From positions 1-57,771 of the forward strand of contig JAFVGN010000023.1 in the NCBI GenBank assembly GCA_017474925.1: a DNA stretch of 57,771 bases. Reading direction: 5' to 3'. Positions 55,269 through 57,771 of the stretch are shown here, in pieces. The stretch's first letter is position 1. Each line of letters begins with the position of its first letter. Below the pieces are notes generated by a model that was given only the letters and a program-made list of their open reading frames with translations, was not told where the DNA came from and searched no databases. The position numbers were made by a program, and so were the translations under genes. The stretch comes from Prevotella sp. GTDB lineage: Bacteria; Bacteroidota; Bacteroidia; Bacteroidales; Bacteroidaceae.

Positions 55269-55474
55269 CTTGTTACTGAATCATAACCTATCGGACGGAA
55301 CTGTTTCTGTTTCTCGCTGTACACGAATCCGTGTCCGTATAGGTAGTTCTTTATCTCTTTTGGCTCTGTGCCGAACTTATAGCACAGTGATTCCAGCGTG
55401 TCAAACTCCTCGTCTCTCAGGAGCATATTCACGCTCGAAACCAGTATGGTAGGATCTTTCGGCAGGTAGTCCAT
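55265..55474 (-). CDS. DUF4250 family protein
   Basis: The 69-residue protein MDYLPKDPTILVSSVNMLLR, then EEFDTLESLCYKFGTEPKEI, fits DUF4250, a short domain of unknown function found in Bacteroidetes and Firmicutes. The start at 55474 gives the usual LPKDP beginning; a longer frame would enter the promoter. First gene of the compact operon, behind the minus-strand box of the duplicated divergent promoter. Confidence 0.82.
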   Translation of the reverse strand: MDYLPKDPTILVSSVNMLLRDEEFDTLESLCYKFGTEPKEIKNYLYGHGFVYSEKQKQFRPIGYDSVTR

Positions 55475-55499
55475 ATCACAAATCTTATTAAATCGAAAT

Positions 55500-55600
55500 G
55501 CAAAGGTAGTCAAATATCCTATATTTTTCGTACCTTTGCACAGATTATTAGGATAGTTTAGGATTTAAAGCATGAAGGAATTATTCTTAGTCTGCATCGG
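55500..55600. repeat. Duplicated divergent promoter with crcB start, copy B
   Basis: A minus-strand TACCTTTGCA box (55500-55509) drives DUF4250. The plus-strand TACCTTTGCA box (55531-55540) drives the crcB relic. The sequence from the left box to the start codon and beyond is shared with 52920-53020. Confidence 0.75.
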
Positions 55601-55785
55601 CAGTTTCTTTGGAGGTGGCGCTGGTCTTGGTGACAGGCTTTTGTGGTGGCTTTACTACCTTCTCGACGTTTATGAACGAAAATCTGCTCTTAGGTCGTGA
55701 TGGAGCAATGCTTTCCGCTGTGCTATATACATTGCTCAGCCTCGCTCGAGTCAGCTTTTTGGGATGACTTCGACAACCTTCAGAA
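55572..55785 (+). pseudogene. crcB: crcB (fluoride channel) pseudogene with internal deletion and frameshift
   Basis: The start MKELFLVCIGSFFGGGA is typical of CrcB/Fluc N-termini. About 15 codons later the reading continues in another frame as LVLVTGFCGGFTTFSTFMNE, which contains the diagnostic GFCGGFTTFSTF pore motif, then SAVLYTLLSLARVSFLG. Roughly half of the usual 125 residues is missing and the frame changes at the deletion joint. A minus-strand ORF over the same bases is only its shadow. Confidence 0.7.
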
Positions 55786-55800
55786 AGCAAAGATAGTCAG

Positions 55801-56505
55801 ATGAAAAAAAATGCATTGAACCTGCGCGACCTTGGCGGCATACCTTTGCAAGACGGTAAAGGCAAGACTCCTCGTGGTTTGTATCTGCGAAGCGGCAAAC
55901 TCAGCACGCTTACTCCTGAAAAGTGCAAAAAGTTGTGCCAGGAATATCACATTGCCTGCGTCATAGACCTGCGTACGCCTATTGAGGCTCAGGAATTCCC
56001 TGACCCGCTGCCAGATGGTGTTGAATACAAGCTGATCTCCTTGCTGAAAGATTCTGCCATCGGCATCACTCATGAGACCGGCTCTGACCCTATGACTATC
56101 ATCCGAAGTCTTCGCAAACAGCCTGAGAAGCTAAAGCAGATGATACCCTGCTTTGCTTCCATGTATGAGCAGATTGTTACTGACGAATATAGCCGTGGGC
56201 AACTTGACTTGGTGGTGAACCATCTTAGGAAGAATGCGGCAGAGGGAAAGTGCACACTCTTCCATTGCACAGCGGGCAAGGATAGGACGGGTATCGTCAG
56301 TATGGCTCTGCTGAAGTCATATGGTGTCGCCGACGAAGATATCATCCGTGACTATATCCGAACCAACCGCTATGCTTTCTGGCCAACCATTAAGAAATGT
56401 CTGGGTGTGCTAATGCTGACCCACAATTGGGAGTTGGTCAAAATGTGCTATACTTCATTCATGGCACAACGTGAACTGATTGAAACGGCAATTAGAAAGT
56501 ATTGA
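55801..56505 (+). CDS. Tyrosine phosphatase-family protein (DSP type)
   Basis: The 234-residue protein begins with the NLRDLGG motif and has the P-loop HCTAGKDRTG (residues 155-164, nucleophile C156), CVIDLRTPIEA and LLKSYGVADEDIIRDY. This matches the secreted or cytoplasmic protein-tyrosine/lipid phosphatase group Y_phosphatase3. No signal peptide is seen. The ATG follows GCAAAGATAGTCA, a fragment like the left end of the duplicated promoters. Confidence 0.9.
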   Translation: MKKNALNLRDLGGIPLQDGKGKTPRGLYLRSGKLSTLTPEKCKKLCQEYHIACVIDLRTPIEAQEFPDPLPDGVEYKLISLLKDSAIGITHETGSDPMTIIRSLRKQPEKLKQMIPCFASMYEQIVTDEYSRGQLDLVVNHLRKNAAEGKCTLFHCTAGKDRTGIVSMALLKSYGVADEDIIRDYIRTNRYAFWPTIKKCLGVLMLTHNWELVKMCYTSFMAQRELIETAIRKY

Positions 56506-56507
56506 AG

Positions 56508-56744
56508 ATGACTGACTACGATTCCATATGGCGTACGCAAGATGAGATTAGAACGGTGGTGAATGCCGTTCTGGGTGAATGTATCTGGAATCTTAGTTAC
56601 AGCGAGCGACGCATGGCCATTGAACTGGAACTGACTATCACACTCGATGATGATGCCATCAGCAACCTCTGCTGCCAATTTCCCACTACTGCCGACTACG
56701 ACGGCATCGGAGCAAAAGGCTCGAAATTTGCATTCTATCTTTGA
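56508..56744 (+). CDS. Hypothetical protein (78 aa)
   Basis: MTDYDSIWRTQDEIRTVVNA ... KGSKFAFYL, starting 2 bp after the phosphatase stop, so probably co-translated. No family recognised. After its TGA the same frame stays open for another 55 codons to 56912 (FFDHWRYFFTRRDKVGVCTE ... PPKKWV), raising the possibility of a longer gene cut by a nonsense mutation. Confidence 0.55.
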   Translation: MTDYDSIWRTQDEIRTVVNAVLGECIWNLSYSERRMAIELELTITLDDDAISNLCCQFPTTADYDGIGAKGSKFAFYL

Positions 56745-57198
56745 TTCTTCGACCATTGGAGATACTTTTTTACGAGGCGAGACAAAGTAGGAGTCTGCAC
56801 TGAGCCTATCAAGATCCTGACAGCACTGATTGACAAATCGATAAGGAACAAGGCCATGACCACAGATGAACTGTCTACTATGGATACGCTGCCCCCCAAG
56901 AAGTGGGTGTAAAACTGGGTGTAGACCTATAAACGAAAACGCAACCATTTGTTTACCAAACGATTGCGTTTTTCTTTGCGGAGAGAGAGGGATTTTTTTG
57001 AACCTTTCATAACCGCTCTTTGAGTTTCACAAACTGTCAGTCCCACTTTGACGAACCCCGTAAATAGGGGCTTTTTCGTCGTTTTCAGTAAATCAAAATA
57101 TCTTCTGATAAATTTGCGTATCCCATTTTTTGGGGGTAATTTTGGGGGTAACATAAGGTATCTCCGAAGAGATCGCGGCTGGGCTTTGATTAATCATA
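56745..57198. other. Non-coding junction region with possible tRNA-Ser 3' fragment
   Basis: No convincing gene. Left part: in-frame continuation of the 78-aa ORF. Then a hairpin AACGCAACCA...TGATTGCGTT-like (about 56938-56971), a TGCGGAGAGAGAGGGAT stretch (56978-56994), AGCCCC/GGGGCT-like hairpin near 57060, and two similar G-rich runs (GTGGGTGTAAAACTGGGTGT at 56904-56923; TGGGGGTAATTTTGGGGGTA at 57131-57150). Confidence 0.5.
56976..57003 (-). repeat. Possible 3' end of tRNA-Ser (attachment-site remnant)
   Basis: On the minus strand GGTTCAAAAAAATCCCTCTC continues TCTCCGCA, matching a serine tRNA T-arm and acceptor 3' strand except for an altered T-loop. A hairpin with a T run follows downstream on the same strand. 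No 5' half of a tRNA is present, as expected for an integration footprint. Confidence 0.4.
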
Positions 57199-57771
57199 TC
57201 AAGCCTTTCCTTTAAATGTATATCCGATACCCTCGACCGCTGTGCGGATGGTTTCTTCTGTGGCAGAGCCTTTGATGGTGAGGGTGTTGGCAGAGGCACT
57301 GGCCTTGGCTTTCTCTACGCCAGGCAAATCCTCAACGGCACGGACTACGGCTGCCTCGCAATGGCTGCAATGCATGTCCTCAACACGGAAGACGGTCACT
57401 TCAGGATCTAAGGGCTTTTGGGCGGTAAACTTGCTGAAAAACTTCATCATAAGAGCAAATATAATTAATAATGTTAATACTGTGGCGCAAATAATCTTGA
57501 ACGGACTGGGCAAGGCGGATGTGCTCATGCAGCAAGCATCTTGGGCAGCGACGGAGAAGTCGATTCCCGTAGCATTGAGCAGCAGGCCGAATAGAACTGC
57601 GAAACCAACAATGGTCATCAGATAAATCGATGTAAAGCGACGCCCCATCGACTTATGAACCACGAGGATAGAGGCGAGATTTACCGCAGGCCCGGCCATC
57701 AACATCACTAGTGCCGCTCCTGGCGAGAGTCCTTTCATCATCAGGGCTGCTGCCACGGGAATACTACCCGT
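57199..57771 (-). CDS. Metal-efflux permease with C-terminal HMA domain (5' end outside window)
   Basis: The 190 residues visible are the C-terminal part of a permease of the SO_0444 Cu/Zn efflux type. Membrane segments include TGSIPVAAALMMKGLSPGAA, LVMLMAGPAVNLASILVVHK, YLMTIVGFAVLFGLLLNATG and the last helix IICATVLTLLIIFALMMKFF. A heavy-metal-associated domain follows (VFRVEDMHCSHCEAAVVRAV) with the CxxC metal site CSHC. It probably exports copper or zinc. The N-terminus lies beyond 57771. Confidence 0.85.
   Translation of the reverse strand, partial: TGSIPVAAALMMKGLSPGAALVMLMAGPAVNLASILVVHKSMGRRFTSIYLMTIVGFAVLFGLLLNATGIDFSVAAQDACCMSTSALPSPFKIICATVLTLLIIFALMMKFFSKFTAQKPLDPEVTVFRVEDMHCSHCEAAVVRAVEDLPGVEKAKASASANTLTIKGSATEETIRTAVEGIGYTFKGKA

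Noticed and set aside
55587-55790. 67-aa minus-strand ORF ending in a Lys/Thr-rich tail
   Set aside because: At first looked like a histone-like protein tail, but the plus strand of the same bases encodes the CrcB pore motif.
56927-57299. Minus-strand ORFs of 75 and 68 aa between the permease end and the 78-aa ORF
   Set aside because: They run through hairpins and the tRNA-like fragment, overlap the permease 3' end in another frame and match no family.

Overview
The window is a stretch of chromosome from a member of the Bacteroidota, most likely a Prevotella-like genus of the Bacteroidales. Many genes and both tRNAs are preceded by the Bacteroidota -7 box (TAnnTTTG, often TACCTTTGCA) with a TTG about 20 bp upstream. 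Other lineage markers are BspA-type leucine-rich repeat proteins, BACON domains, a CotH protein, secreted proteins ending in a tail of the form YDLQGR...GVYIMNGKK, and an APH-RapZ fusion. No species is claimed.

Layout. 1-345: 3' end of a probable transposase and the end of an insertion sequence. 346-10.6 kb: GMP synthase, a sugar-1-phosphate nucleotidyltransferase and an APH-RapZ fusion kinase (together suggesting MurNAc recycling), with a secreted CotH protein between them, then a HAD phosphatase and a large secreted glycosidase-like protein. 10.7-18 kb: a candidate small RNA, groES-groEL behind a sigma54-like promoter, then sppA-lpxK-punA-thiL and tRNA-Phe. 18-25 kb: AlbA_2 protein, lytic transglycosylase, GH3 glycosidase, a TetR-fabG pair, initiator tRNA-Met and a rhodanese/metallo-beta-lactamase protein.

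25-39.4 kb is accessory: a VapE/D5-like ATPase with five exact 21-bp tandem units beside it, a phosphoribosyltransferase-like protein, a four-gene surface operon (two BspA-like proteins, a porin-like barrel, a BACON lipoprotein) with an AbiH-like gene directly upstream, and an AAA-ATPase/nuclease protein. 39.4-45.1 kb is a seven-gene operon headed by a LytTR regulator and carrying FHA, zinc-ribbon, Sel1, EF-hand-like and three secreted proteins of unknown function; it is the best candidate here for an undescribed system. 45.4-52.9 kb: Fic protein, an FtsZ paralogue coupled to an unknown gene, RidA, Nudix hydrolase, Vsr endonuclease, aminotransferase, YccF and a lipoprotein. 53-55.5 kb holds relics of hsp20 and crcB and a very compact minus-strand operon of eight ORFs, four of them 23-44 codons long. 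The window ends with a tyrosine phosphatase, a possible tRNA-Ser 3' fragment and a truncated metal-efflux permease.

The most unusual theme is short repeats lying in frame inside conserved genes. GuaA, the nucleotidyltransferase, the Nudix hydrolase, Vsr and the aminotransferase each carry an extra peptide encoded by repeat-like DNA. The inserts in the Nudix and aminotransferase genes are copies of the same 73-bp element in opposite orientations.
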